A stretch of 64,000 nt of DNA. Origin: Vibrio diazotrophicus. GTDB lineage: Bacteria; Pseudomonadota; Gammaproteobacteria; Enterobacterales; Vibrionaceae. The notes beneath the pieces were generated by a model. That model was not told where the DNA came from and did not search any database. It worked only from the letters and a program-made list of their open reading frames with translations. Position numbers and translations under genes: made by a program. Shown in pieces: positions 41,802 to 50,588 of this stretch (positions are counted from its first letter, which is position 1; the number at the start of each line of letters is the position of its first letter). The DNA lies in the NCBI RefSeq assembly GCF_038452265.1, contig NZ_CP151842.1, forward strand, positions 310,001-374,000, read 5' to 3'.

Positions 41802-43145
41802 ATGGATGTAAAACAGCAAGTCGCTATGCAGCGTACCGAACTTGAAGCCGCAGTTGCGAAAGCGCTAGAGATGGCATCAGCCAGTGCAGATGCAGCTGAA
41901 GTTGCCATTACCAAGAGCACTGGTTTAAGTGTTTCTACTCGCATGTGCGAAGTAGAGAATGTTGAATTTAATAGTGATGGTGCTTTAGGTATCACTGTAT
42001 ATCGTGGGCAACGTAAAGGCAGCGCCTCAACTTCTGACTTGAGTGAAAAAGCGATTCAGCAGACGGTAATGGCTGCTTTAGATATCGCGAAATACACGTC
42101 GGAAGATCCATTCGCTGGACCAGCACCTAAAGAGATGATGGTAAAAGAGATCCCTGATTTAGATCTGTTTCACCCCAATTCGATTGATCCAGACAGCGCG
42201 GCTAAGATTGCAATAGCCGCTGAGCAAGCCGCACTGAATGTTAGCGACAGAATCAAACAAAGTGATGGTGCAAGTTATGACAGCCATTACGGCGTTAAAG
42301 TGTACGGAAACAGTCACGGCCTGCTGGGTAGTTATGCGTCCAGTCGTCACAGTATTAGTTGCTGTGTGATTGGTGAAGGCAAAAATGGTGAGATGGAACG
42401 CGATTACAGCTACACCGTAGCTCGTCATTGCGATGATTTGTGGTCTCCAGAAGTCGTGGGTAAAGATGCGGCTGAGAAAACCGTAAGCCGACTAGATGCG
42501 CAGAAATTGAAAACAGGTAAGTTCCCTGTGATGTTTGCAGCCAATGTGGCTACGGGACTGCTTGGTCACTTAGTGATGGCTATCAGCGGCGGCAACCTAT
42601 ACCGTAAGTCATCATTCTTACTTGATCACTTAGGTAAACAAATTCTTCCTAGCTGGTTTAACGTTTCAGAACGCCCCCATATTCTGCGAGGTCTTGCGTC
42701 GAGTCCGTTTGACAGTGAAGGGGTGAGAACCGTTGATACAGAAATCATCACTGACGGTGTGCTTTCAACTTATCTTCTCACCAGCTACGCGGCGAGAAAA
42801 ATGGGGATGACACCAACAGGTCATGCTGGTGGTATTCACAACTGCTTTGTGAAATCGACAGGGCAGAACTTTCAGCAAATGCTGAAAGAGCTTGGTACCG
42901 GTCTGCTAGTGACAGAAGTCATGGGGCAAGGCGTGAATGTTGTCACTGGTGACTATTCTCGCGGTGCGGCTGGTTTTTGGGTTGAAAACGGAGTGATTCA
43001 GTATCCGGTATCGGAAATCACCATTGCTGGTAATCTGAAAGATATGTTTAATCAGATTGTGGCTGTGGGTAGCGATGTAGAAACGCGTTCGCAAATCCAG
43101 ACGGGTTCTATTTTGCTTGAGTCGATGAAAGTCGCAGGCGAGTAA
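41802..43145 (+). CDS. pmbA: Metalloprotease PmbA (TldE)
   Basis: PmbA/TldE works with TldD as a heterodimeric zinc protease; in E. coli it matures microcin B17 and degrades the CcdA antitoxin. The 447-residue protein belongs to the PmbA/TldA family and lacks the HExxxH motif, which TldD carries. The C-terminal GVNVVTGDYSRGAAGFWVENG motif is typical. The ATG at 41802 is preceded by GGATGAG. Start is only 27 bp from the right end of the miniature element, so its promoter may lie in or across that element. Confidence 0.94.
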   Translation: MDVKQQVAMQRTELEAAVAKALEMASASADAAEVAITKSTGLSVSTRMCEVENVEFNSDGALGITVYRGQRKGSASTSDLSEKAIQQTVMAALDIAKYTSEDPFAGPAPKEMMVKEIPDLDLFHPNSIDPDSAAKIAIAAEQAALNVSDRIKQSDGASYDSHYGVKVYGNSHGLLGSYASSRHSISCCVIGEGKNGEMERDYSYTVARHCDDLWSPEVVGKDAAEKTVSRLDAQKLKTGKFPVMFAANVATGLLGHLVMAISGGNLYRKSSFLLDHLGKQILPSWFNVSERPHILRGLASSPFDSEGVRTVDTEIITDGVLSTYLLTSYAARKMGMTPTGHAGGIHNCFVKSTGQNFQQMLKELGTGLLVTEVMGQGVNVVTGDYSRGAAGFWVENGVIQYPVSEITIAGNLKDMFNQIVAVGSDVETRSQIQTGSILLESMKVAGE

Positions 43146-43156
43146 ATTGAGAGAAC

Positions 43157-43189
43157 AAAAAAGCGCTGATGAAATGTCAGCGCTTTTTT
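43157..43189. terminator. Bidirectional terminator between pmbA and mgtE
   Basis: AAAAAAGCGCTGA (43157-43169) and TCAGCGCTTTTTT (43177-43189) form a 13-bp perfect stem. It lies 11 bp after pmbA and 45 bp past the mgtE stop on the other strand. Confidence 0.92.
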
Positions 43190-43202
43190 ATGTTTGATTT
43201 TC

Positions 43203-43243
43203 AGATAAACAGATCTTTTAGATAAGCAGACTTTTCAGATAAA
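43203..43243. repeat. 17-bp tandem repeat over the mgtE stop
   Basis: Units AGATAAACAGATCTTTT (43203-43219) and AGATAAGCAGACTTTTC (43220-43236) are followed by AGATAAA, giving about 2.4 copies. The second unit contains the mgtE stop codon (43235-43237). Confidence 0.65.
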
Positions 43244-44590
43244 AAGGGTAGCTAAACCTAAAAATACCGATAAGCCAACCACATCGGTAATGGTGGTCAG
43301 TGCCATACCGCCAGCCAGTGCTGGGTCGATGTTCATTTTCTTCAGTATAACTGGAATCATTACACCTGCGACACCTGCCACGAAGAGATTGGTCATCATG
43401 GCTGCTGAGATAATGCCACCCAACATCCATTCACCTTTCCAAGCGACGACAATGGCACCAATGATCAGAGCCCAAAGGATACCGTTTAGAAATCCGATAG
43501 AGGCTTCTTTGAGTAATAACTCGCGTTTGTTACTGTCACCGATATGACCTAAAGCTAAGCCACGAATGACCAGTGCTACAGTCTGGTTACCGGCCACACC
43601 GCCCATCGACGGCACAATGGTCATCAACACGGCAATCGCCGCCATTTGGTCCAAAGTGGCTTCAAACATGTTTGATACAGAAGCTGCCGCTAATGCCGCT
43701 AATACGTTCGCACCAAGCCATATACTGCGTTTACGAGCGGATTGAACAACAGGAGCGAAGGTATCTTCGTCGTCATCCATACCGGCCATACTCATCATCG
43801 AGTGCTCTGCATCTTCACGGATAACGTCAACCACGTCATCGATGGTGATACGGCCAACAAGATGCTGGTTTTCATCAACCACAGGTGCTGAGACCCAGTT
43901 ACGACGTTCGAACAGGCTTGCTACATCTGAGTCTTTTGTATCGACTTTAATCGCTTCGTCTGCGTCTTCCATAATATCGCTGACAGACACATCTACTTGA
44001 GCGGTGAGCAGCGCTGTTAACGATAGGTGGCCAATTAGACGGCTTTCCGAGTCGATAACATAAAGAGCATCGGTGGCTTCTGGAAGTTCACCTTTCATTC
44101 TCAGGTAACGTAATACAACATCGACATCAACATCACCACGGATGGTGATAACGTCGGTGTTCATCAAGCCGCCAGCGGTATCTTCAGGGTAGGACAGCGC
44201 CGTTTCTACACGCAGACGGTCAGCGGAGTCCATCTGATCGAGAACTTCGCGAGAGAGATCGTCAGGTAAGCTACGAAGAACATAGGCGACATCATCAGTG
44301 TCCATGCCTTCGGTTGCTTCTGCCAGTTTCTCAGGCGCCATTTTCGATACGAGGGCATCTTTGACGTCTTCGTTTAGTTCATCAAGAATTTCACCGTAAT
44401 CTTCAGGATCGGTCAGTTGCCACAGTACGTTACGTGCTTTGCGAGGCGAGGCTTCAAGTAGATGTGCAATGTCTTCTGGCTCCATGTCTTGTAGTTGTCT
44501 ACGGACATGGACGAAGCGACCATTTTCTAATGCTTCTGTGATTTCTTGGAGGGTGTTATGTGCTTGGTCAAACTCGATTTGCTCGGCCAT
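43235..44590 (-). CDS. mgtE: Magnesium transporter MgtE
   Basis: MgtE is a dimeric Mg2+ channel gated by cytoplasmic Mg2+ through its N and CBS domains. The 451-residue protein has the MgtE N domain (about 20-130, helical repeats), a CBS pair (about 135-256; MNTDVITIRGDVDV and RNWVSAPVVDENQHLVG) and five membrane segments (about 285-451) with the pore motif region VPSMGGVAGNQT. No M-box riboswitch is evident upstream. It is separated from ptsO by 226 bp, so it is probably transcribed separately. Confidence 0.95.
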   Translation of the reverse strand: MAEQIEFDQAHNTLQEITEALENGRFVHVRRQLQDMEPEDIAHLLEASPRKARNVLWQLTDPEDYGEILDELNEDVKDALVSKMAPEKLAEATEGMDTDDVAYVLRSLPDDLSREVLDQMDSADRLRVETALSYPEDTAGGLMNTDVITIRGDVDVDVVLRYLRMKGELPEATDALYVIDSESRLIGHLSLTALLTAQVDVSVSDIMEDADEAIKVDTKDSDVASLFERRNWVSAPVVDENQHLVGRITIDDVVDVIREDAEHSMMSMAGMDDDEDTFAPVVQSARKRSIWLGANVLAALAAASVSNMFEATLDQMAAIAVLMTIVPSMGGVAGNQTVALVIRGLALGHIGDSNKRELLLKEASIGFLNGILWALIIGAIVVAWKGEWMLGGIISAAMMTNLFVAGVAGVMIPVILKKMNIDPALAGGMALTTITDVVGLSVFLGLATLFI

Positions 44591-44816
44591 GGCTTCCTCC
44601 TCGTGAATGAATACTTACAATGCGCAGCATAGTAACTTAATTCTATGCCTTATTTAATAGTAACTTGTTGGCAAAGATTAATTATTTGTCTCTCCATAAC
44701 TTAACGATGACATTCGATGGGGTAATTCTATTCATCGCGATCATGAATTGCATTCACTTATCGGTGTCTTGACTGAATACTCCTGCACTTGTGCAGGTAA
44801 CATTCATTGTGGCGTG

Positions 44817-45095
44817 TTATTCGTCTTCGTCGAATTTATCTTCAATTAGATGGCAAACGGCATCGAGGGCTTGTTCTGCTTGTGAACCTTCGGCTGAAAT
44901 GGTTACGTTCTGACCTTGTGCTGATTCCAGCATTAGCAGTCCCATCACACTGTCTGCCGTTGCTTCTTTGCCCTCTTGGCTTTGAATGGTCAAAATGGCA
45001 TCGAAGGATTGTGCTAACTCCACTAGTTTGACTGCCGCTCGTGCGTGTAAACCAAGGCGATTCTGGATAAGAACAGTACGGCTAGATTGCGGCAT
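44817..45095 (-). CDS. ptsO: Nitrogen-PTS phosphocarrier NPr
   Basis: NPr is an HPr-like phosphocarrier between EI-Ntr (PtsP) and EIIA-Ntr (PtsN). The 92-residue protein has the phosphorylated histidine in GLHARAA (H17) and the conserved ADSVMGLLMLESAQGQ segment near residue 50. It is last in the rpoN cluster and 10 bp after rapZ. Confidence 0.95.
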   Translation of the reverse strand: MPQSSRTVLIQNRLGLHARAAVKLVELAQSFDAILTIQSQEGKEATADSVMGLLMLESAQGQNVTISAEGSQAEQALDAVCHLIEDKFDEDE

Positions 45096-45105
45096 AGGGC
45101 ATCCT

Positions 45106-45966
45106 CTATGAGTGATTTTTTTCCAGTGAAGTATGGCGAATTTGTACTTGATGACCCAACAGTGAGAAGTATTCTCCCAGTTGTTGCGTCAAATAAACGG
45201 AGCGGTGTTTACCGCCAGTACAACCAATGGCAATGGTTAGGTAACTGCGGTTATTTTTCTCTAACAGTGGAAGCCAATACTCAAAGAAGTGCTGAATCTG
45301 CTGTTTTAGTTCAATCACTTCTTTATGGCTCTCTAAAAAAGATTTAATCGGAGCATCTAACCCTGTCAACGGGCGAAGCTCAGGCTGCCAATGAGGGTTC
45401 GGTAAAAAGCGAACGTCGAACACGTAATCGGCATCACTCGGTAAGCCGTATTTAAAGCCAAAAGACTCAAACACCATCACTAGGTCTTTACGACCTCGGC
45501 CTTCGATACGCATTCTGACCGTTTCACTCAGATCGTGCAGCGATTTACCTGTGCTGTCTAACAGTAAATCTGCTTGTTCTTTCAGAGGCTCCAACAAGCG
45601 TTTTTCAAGCTCAATGGCTTGTTCTAATGTTGGCTTCTTGTTACTGAGTGAAAGGGGATGGATACGGCGAGTTTCGCTGTAGCGTTTGAGTAACGTCTCT
45701 TTGCTTGCATCGAGAAACAATACGCTCACATCGTTGTTTTGCTTGAGTTGCTGAAGGATATCTTCAACCAATGTCGGTTCTTTTGGTAGGTTTCGAATGT
45801 CGATACTGACGGCAACGTTTTGCTTACTGCCTTTTACCGATTGGATAAATGAATCCAATAGCACAACAGGCAGGTTATCAACGCAGTAATAACCCAAATC
45901 TTCCAAAACTCTCAGCGCAACGCTTTTGCCTGCGCCGGATTGACCACTAACAACGATTAAACGCAT
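45106..45966 (-). CDS. rapZ: RNase adapter protein RapZ
   Basis: RapZ binds the GlmY/GlmZ small RNAs and directs RNase E to GlmZ, controlling glucosamine-6-phosphate synthase. The 286-residue protein has Walker A GQSGAGKS (8-15) in the N-terminal kinase-like domain. Its C-terminal sensory domain ends with IGCTGGKHRSVYL and RHTSLEKNHS. Length is close to E. coli (284). It lies 19 bp after ptsN and 10 bp before ptsO. Confidence 0.95.
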   Translation of the reverse strand: MRLIVVSGQSGAGKSVALRVLEDLGYYCVDNLPVVLLDSFIQSVKGSKQNVAVSIDIRNLPKEPTLVEDILQQLKQNNDVSVLFLDASKETLLKRYSETRRIHPLSLSNKKPTLEQAIELEKRLLEPLKEQADLLLDSTGKSLHDLSETVRMRIEGRGRKDLVMVFESFGFKYGLPSDADYVFDVRFLPNPHWQPELRPLTGLDAPIKSFLESHKEVIELKQQIQHFFEYWLPLLEKNNRSYLTIAIGCTGGKHRSVYLTQQLGEYFSLLGHQVQIRHTSLEKNHS

Positions 45967-45985
45967 AAGGCATACCTTAGGGTGG

Positions 45986-46444
45986 TTATTGAACCATTGG
46001 TGGCTGAACCATTATGTTGTACAGCTCTTCGTCGCTTTGAGCGTTGCGAAGCTGTTTTAACGTTTGTTTGTCGTTCAAGCGCTCCGCCATGCAGGAAAGG
46101 GTTTTCAAATGCTCTTTGCATTGTTCTTCAGGAACAAGTAGTGCAAATAGAAGGTCAACAGGACGATTATCGATAGAATCAAATTCGATAGGTTCTTCAC
46201 ATTGAAGTAATACCGCAACAGCGTTATCACTTGATGCCATTCGGGCATGTGGAATGGCTATGCCATTACCAATACCGGTACTGCCCATCTTTTCACGGCT
46301 GAGCATGCATTCGAATAGTTCAGTTGCATTTTGTCCGGTGTATTCTGCAGCGATTTCGCTGATGATTTCTAGGGCTCTTTTTTTACTAGAGCATTGAACT
46401 GCACTTTTTGTGCAGCTCAATGAAAGTACTTCGCTTAATTGCAT
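45986..46444 (-). CDS. ptsN: Nitrogen-PTS enzyme IIA (EIIA-Ntr)
   Basis: PtsN receives phosphate from NPr. In enterobacteria it regulates potassium uptake, sensor kinases and amino-sugar metabolism. The 152-residue protein is a mannitol/fructose-type EIIA domain with the active histidine H66 in GIAIPHARM. It starts 2 bp after hpf and precedes rapZ. Confidence 0.95.
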   Translation of the reverse strand: MQLSEVLSLSCTKSAVQCSSKKRALEIISEIAAEYTGQNATELFECMLSREKMGSTGIGNGIAIPHARMASSDNAVAVLLQCEEPIEFDSIDNRPVDLLFALLVPEEQCKEHLKTLSCMAERLNDKQTLKQLRNAQSDEELYNIMVQPPMVQ

Positions 46445-46446
46445 GA

Positions 46447-46734
46447 TTAATGGCTACTTAGCTTTTCTTTATGCTTGTTGAGTTGTCTAACGAGTTTATC
46501 CACCAGGCCATCTATCGCTGCGTACATATTTTCGTTGTCCGCAGTGGCGTGGATTTCCCCTTGATTTACGTGGAGCGTAGCTTCGGCGATCTGGTGCAAT
46601 TTTTCAACACGTAAAATCACTTGAATGCTGTTTATATGATCAAAAAAGCGTTCTAGTTTTTCGAATTTGGAGTGAACATAGTCTTGCATTGAATCGGTAA
46701 GATCAATGTGATGGCCTTGGATATTGATTTGCAT
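46447..46734 (-). CDS. hpf: Short-form ribosome hibernation promoting factor
   Basis: The short HPF promotes 100S dimers (with RMF) in stationary phase. The 95-residue protein (MQINIQGHHIDLTDSMQDYV) has the beta-alpha-beta fold and lacks the C-terminal dimerisation domain of long HPF. It lies between rpoN and ptsN, as in E. coli. Confidence 0.95.
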   Translation of the reverse strand: MQINIQGHHIDLTDSMQDYVHSKFEKLERFFDHINSIQVILRVEKLHQIAEATLHVNQGEIHATADNENMYAAIDGLVDKLVRQLNKHKEKLSSH

Positions 46735-46757
46735 AGACTTTCCTTCTCTGTTTGGCC

Positions 46758-48221
46758 TTAAAGCAGGCGTTTACGCTGACTAGAGGGGGCTATTCCCAAA
46801 GATTCACGGTATTTCGCAATCGTTCGTCTTGCGACCTGAATCCCCTGATCAGCAAGTAGAGCCGCGATCTTACTGTCACTCAACGGTTTTGCTGGGGTTT
46901 CCGCAGCAACCAGTTTTTTGATCAGTGCACGAATCGCGGTAGATGAACATTCTCCACCATTGTCAGTGCTGACGTGACTAGAGAAAAAGTACTTCAGTTC
47001 AAATATACCTCGTGGGGTATGCATATATTTCTGTGTCGTAACACGAGAAATGGTTGATTCATGCATTTCCACGGCTAAAGCGACGTCATTTAGGACCATC
47101 GGCTTCATGGCTTCTTCGCCATATTCAAAGAAATCACGCTGGTGTTCAACTATGCATTTGGCAACTTTGAGCAAAGTCTCGTTTCGACTTTCTAAGCTTT
47201 TGATTAACCATTTTGCCTCTTGCAAATTGGTGCGGATATAGTTGCTGTCTGCACTGTTACCGCGTCCAAGGTTTGCGTACTGCTGGTTCACTTTCAATTT
47301 TGGAACGCTGTCTGGATTGATGGTGACAATCCATTTGCCATGCTCTTTGTACACTGAAACGTCTGGAATGACGTACTCTGCGTGCTCAGTGGCAATGCGG
47401 CTACCTGGTCGTGGATCCAACTGTTGAATCAGTTGAAGCACTTCGCGTAAGTCCTCTTCTTTGAGTTTAGTCTCTTTCAATATGAGTTTGTAATCGCGAT
47501 TACCAAGTTGATCGATATGATTAGCCAATATTTGTTTAGCACTGTCTAACCAAGGAGTATCTTTAGGGTAGGTTGCCAATTGTAAGAGTAGGCAATCTTG
47601 GAGGTTTAGAGAAGCAACTCCGAGTGGATCAAACTGTTGAATACGCTTTCGTACTGCTTCAATTTCGTCTAGTTCAATTTCTTCGCTGTGGAAGTTCTCT
47701 TGGATATCTTCTAAAGAAACGGTGAGATAACCGTAGTCGTCAATGGCATCGATTAACGCGAGAGCAATTGAGTGATCGTTTTCGCTGAAGGGCGTAAGAT
47801 CGAGTTGCCACAAAAGATAGTCTTGCAGTGTTTGTGTCGTTTCGCCTTGGTACACAGGCATATCATCATCTAATGCGATACCTGTGCTACCTGTATTCGC
47901 GCTGTATACGTCATCCCACGTAGTGTCGATTTCCAATTCTGCGCTGATTTCGGATTTTTCAATCAGTTCAGAACTATCTTGAGGTTCAATCTCTAAGATA
48001 TCGGCACTGTTATCTTTTTCCTCATGACTGTTCGTCAAGCTTTCAACCGATGACAGCTCATCTCCTGGTTCTTCAACATCCAATAGGGGATTTGAATCCA
48101 ACGCCTCTTGGATCTCTTGTTGCAGATCAAGTGTTGACAGTTGCAATAAGCGAATGGCTTGCTGCAACTGTGGTGTCATAGCTAACTGTTGGCCTAACTT
48201 AAGCTGTAATGAGGGTTTCAT
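46758..48221 (-). CDS. rpoN: RNA polymerase sigma-54 factor
   Basis: Sigma-54 recognises -24/-12 promoters and needs AAA+ activators; in vibrios it controls flagella, nitrogen use and quorum-sensing small RNAs. The 487-residue protein has the Gln/Leu-rich region I (LQLKLGQQLAMTPQLQQAIR). An acidic region II follows (about 50-120), then the core-binding region, a helix-turn-helix, and the RpoN box ARRTIAKYRE (464-473). It is 43 bp downstream of lptB. Confidence 0.97.
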   Translation of the reverse strand: MKPSLQLKLGQQLAMTPQLQQAIRLLQLSTLDLQQEIQEALDSNPLLDVEEPGDELSSVESLTNSHEEKDNSADILEIEPQDSSELIEKSEISAELEIDTTWDDVYSANTGSTGIALDDDMPVYQGETTQTLQDYLLWQLDLTPFSENDHSIALALIDAIDDYGYLTVSLEDIQENFHSEEIELDEIEAVRKRIQQFDPLGVASLNLQDCLLLQLATYPKDTPWLDSAKQILANHIDQLGNRDYKLILKETKLKEEDLREVLQLIQQLDPRPGSRIATEHAEYVIPDVSVYKEHGKWIVTINPDSVPKLKVNQQYANLGRGNSADSNYIRTNLQEAKWLIKSLESRNETLLKVAKCIVEHQRDFFEYGEEAMKPMVLNDVALAVEMHESTISRVTTQKYMHTPRGIFELKYFFSSHVSTDNGGECSSTAIRALIKKLVAAETPAKPLSDSKIAALLADQGIQVARRTIAKYRESLGIAPSSQRKRLL

Positions 48222-48264
48222 TCAGTAACGACTACCTTGTTGTTAGAATTGCCCATGATATTAA

Positions 48265-48990
48265 TCATAGACGGAATTGTTCACCGAGATATACCTGCTT
48301 AACTTGTTCGTTGTTCAGCACTTCCTGCGGCGTTCCTTCAGCGATGAGCTGCCCTTGACTTACAATATAAGCCTTTTCACATACGTCCAGAGTTTCCCGT
48401 ACGTTGTGGTCAGTGATCAGGACTCCCAGTCCACGATCTCTTAAGTGTTCAATGATTTTTTTAATGTCGATAACGGAAATAGGGTCAACACCGGCGAAGG
48501 GTTCATCCAGCAAAATAAATTGCGGATTTGCAGCCAAAGCACGGGCAATTTCAACACGACGACGCTCACCACCAGACAATGCCATACCTGCACTGCTTCG
48601 GATATGCTGAATGTGGAATTCGTCGAGCAGATCTTCAAGCTTGTCTTGACGTTCTTCTCGGCTCAATTCTTCACGTGTTTGCAATACGGCCATGATGTTA
48701 TCTTCCACTGAAAGTTTGCGGAAGATGGACGCTTCTTGTGGCAAATAACCAATTCCCATACGAGAACGGCTATGCATTGGTAAAATACTGATGTCTTTAT
48801 CATCAATACTGATGGTACCTTCGTCACGAGCTACCAAGCCTACAATCATGTAGAAAGAGGTTGTTTTTCCGGCACCGTTCGGCCCTAGTAATCCAACAAT
48901 CTGGCCTGATTCTACTTTTAGGCTTACGTCAGAGACGACTTTTCTTTTTTTGTAGCTTTTCGCTAAATGTTCTGCTTTTAGGATCGCCAT
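48265..48990 (-). CDS. lptB: Lipopolysaccharide transport ATPase LptB
   Basis: LptB powers extraction of LPS from the inner membrane with LptFG and LptC. The 241-residue ATPase has Walker A GPNGAGKT (36-43), Q-loop IGYLPQEASIFRKL, signature LSGGERRRVEIARAL and Walker B FILLDEPFAGVDP. It begins 2 bp after lptA. Confidence 0.97.
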   Translation of the reverse strand: MAILKAEHLAKSYKKRKVVSDVSLKVESGQIVGLLGPNGAGKTTSFYMIVGLVARDEGTISIDDKDISILPMHSRSRMGIGYLPQEASIFRKLSVEDNIMAVLQTREELSREERQDKLEDLLDEFHIQHIRSSAGMALSGGERRRVEIARALAANPQFILLDEPFAGVDPISVIDIKKIIEHLRDRGLGVLITDHNVRETLDVCEKAYIVSQGQLIAEGTPQEVLNNEQVKQVYLGEQFRL

Positions 48991-48992
48991 AG

Positions 48993-49490
48993 TTATTCTT
49001 TTGGTGCTGCTTGTGGCTGAAGAACAGTGGATACTCGACCACCGCCATTGCCGTCAGCAATAAGTTTTTGCGATGAAATTTGGTAGCGAATTTTGTTACC
49101 ACGAATTTCACTGTCATCTTGAGACAGTAAGGCTTTATCTACCATGGTCAACTCATCGGCAGCCATTTTGTAATACAGCTCTTTTGCTTCACCGTACAGT
49201 GTTTTTCCATCGTCAGTCAGCTGAGAAAAAGTTGCTACATCACCATAGCCTTCTATTTCTTCAATTTGTCCGGTTTTTGCATCACGAATGACGATCAACT
49301 TATCAGCGTTGATATTAATGCTGCCCTGTTTCAGCTTTACATCGCCAAGGAAAGTAACTCGGTTACTTTTCATATCTAACTGTTGGCTGTCAGAGTCAAT
49401 GTACACAGGTTGCTGGCTATCGGTTGATAGAGCAAGAGCCTGACCAGAAGTCAGTAAGCAAGCAATAAGACTAAGGTGTGAGAGTTTCAT
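48993..49490 (-). CDS. lptA: Lipopolysaccharide transport periplasmic protein LptA
   Basis: LptA polymerises into the periplasmic bridge that carries LPS from LptC to LptD. The 165-residue protein has a signal peptide (MKLSHLSLIACLLTSGQALA) and an OstA-like beta-jellyroll (about 30-145). The ATG at 49490 follows AAGGTAGAT and matches the family signal peptide; upstream in-frame starts extend into lptC. It overlaps the lptC end by 20 bp. Confidence 0.95.
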   Translation of the reverse strand: MKLSHLSLIACLLTSGQALALSTDSQQPVYIDSDSQQLDMKSNRVTFLGDVKLKQGSININADKLIVIRDAKTGQIEEIEGYGDVATFSQLTDDGKTLYGEAKELYYKMAADELTMVDKALLSQDDSEIRGNKIRYQISSQKLIADGNGGGRVSTVLQPQAAPKE

Positions 49491-50034
49491 ATCTACCTTG
49501 TACATGGTTATAAAGAACAGCCGAATGGTCACCAAAGTTACCTTTCATCGCCTGTCCATTTGTTTCAAATTGCGGACCGTTCAAATCTACTGGATTATCA
49601 GCCCAAAAATCACGGTTCTTGAGATGAATGCTCATTCTTGTTGTTGTGAGCTTATCAAAACCAGAATCGTCGAGTAAATTCTTCACGATAACGTCATCAT
49701 ACAGCGTTAAGACGTTATCTTTAGCTAAAATACCGCGCTTTGCTGTGATCTCCCACTCTTGATTGCTTCCTTCTCGATAGATTTTTAATATCGGAGTATC
49801 AAAAATGGTATTGCCACTCTTGGCATAGTGATCCAAATGTGTTGATGTGATCACATAACTTCTTACGCCACTCTCGTTGTAAGAGACGTTATCTAAATTG
49901 ATTCCGCTAAACATCGGTAGTTCCAAATTAGGAGCTACTTGGATGTCAGCCGTTTGTTCTTTGTCGAACAGGTAATAAGCAGACCATGAAGCGACAAACA
50001 GAAGTATCGTATAAAGAATACGAGACAAACTCAT
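49471..50034 (-). CDS. lptC: LPS export ABC transporter periplasmic protein LptC
   Basis: LptC is a single-pass inner-membrane protein that passes LPS from LptBFG to LptA. The 187-residue protein has an N-terminal membrane anchor (about 5-22; ILYTILLFVASWSAYYLF) and an LptC/OstA-like beta-jellyroll. Its ATG overlaps the kdsC stop (ATGA), and its 3' end overlaps lptA by 20 bp, so translation is tightly coupled. Confidence 0.95.
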   Translation of the reverse strand: MSLSRILYTILLFVASWSAYYLFDKEQTADIQVAPNLELPMFSGINLDNVSYNESGVRSYVITSTHLDHYAKSGNTIFDTPILKIYREGSNQEWEITAKRGILAKDNVLTLYDDVIVKNLLDDSGFDKLTTTRMSIHLKNRDFWADNPVDLNGPQFETNGQAMKGNFGDHSAVLYNHVQGRYETLTP

Positions 50035-50588
50035 ATACTTAAGCCTTTATGAACGTCCAACTCGTTACGTGCTTGTAGAATCAAATCACACACTTCACGC
50101 ACTGCGCCACGTCCACCGTTAATTGTTGTTACATAGTTAGCGCGTTTGGCAAGCAGCGGATGCCCGTCAGCAACACAGACTTTAAGCGCTACTTTTTCCA
50201 TTACTGGCCAATCGATTAAGTCATCACCAATATAGCCTGTATGTTGCGGTTCTATGGCTAATTTTTGGCAAATATCGTTGTACGCTTTCACTTTATCGTC
50301 TTGGCCTTGGTAAATAAGTTTTATACCAAGCGCATTCATGCGGTTTTCAACGATTTTTGATTGGCGACCAGTTATGATGGCGACTTCAATTCCCGCATTC
50401 ATCAGTGATTTTACGCCATAGCCATCACGGGTGTGGAATGTCTTCAGTTCTTCGCCATCATTGCCCATATAGACTAAGCCATCGGAAAACACACCATCGA
50501 CATCGCAAATTAGCAGTTTTATCTCTTTTGCGATAGCAAGAATAGAAGCGTCAACCTTGCCATAAAGCGTTTCGACAGTCTGAGCCAT
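50031..50588 (-). CDS. kdsC: 3-deoxy-D-manno-octulosonate-8-phosphate phosphatase
   Basis: KdsC dephosphorylates Kdo-8-P to Kdo for the LPS inner core. The 185-residue protein is a cap-less HAD phosphatase with motif I LLICDVDGVFSDG (about 26-38), motif II ITGRQS and GDDLIDWPVM (motif III/IV). It overlaps kdsD by one base and lptC by four. Confidence 0.96.
   Translation of the reverse strand: MAQTVETLYGKVDASILAIAKEIKLLICDVDGVFSDGLVYMGNDGEELKTFHTRDGYGVKSLMNAGIEVAIITGRQSKIVENRMNALGIKLIYQGQDDKVKAYNDICQKLAIEPQHTGYIGDDLIDWPVMEKVALKVCVADGHPLLAKRANYVTTINGGRGAVREVCDLILQARNELDVHKGLSI

Noticed and set aside
41702..41995. Minus-strand open frame running from the miniature element into pmbA
   Set aside because: It is antisense to the 5' end of pmbA with no homology; a shadow frame.
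43221..43234. GATAAGCAGACTTT also occurs at about 63.15 kb
   Set aside because: A few shared 14-mers are expected by chance in 64 kb, and the flanks do not match.
44782..44797. CCTGCA/TGCAGG hairpin between ptsO and mgtE
   Set aside because: The 6-bp stem has no U tract on either strand, so it is not supported as a terminator.
44591..44816. Possible Mg2+ riboswitch or control RNA upstream of mgtE
   Set aside because: I saw none of the conserved M-box segments or a ykoK-like fold; the interval is AT-rich without clear structure.
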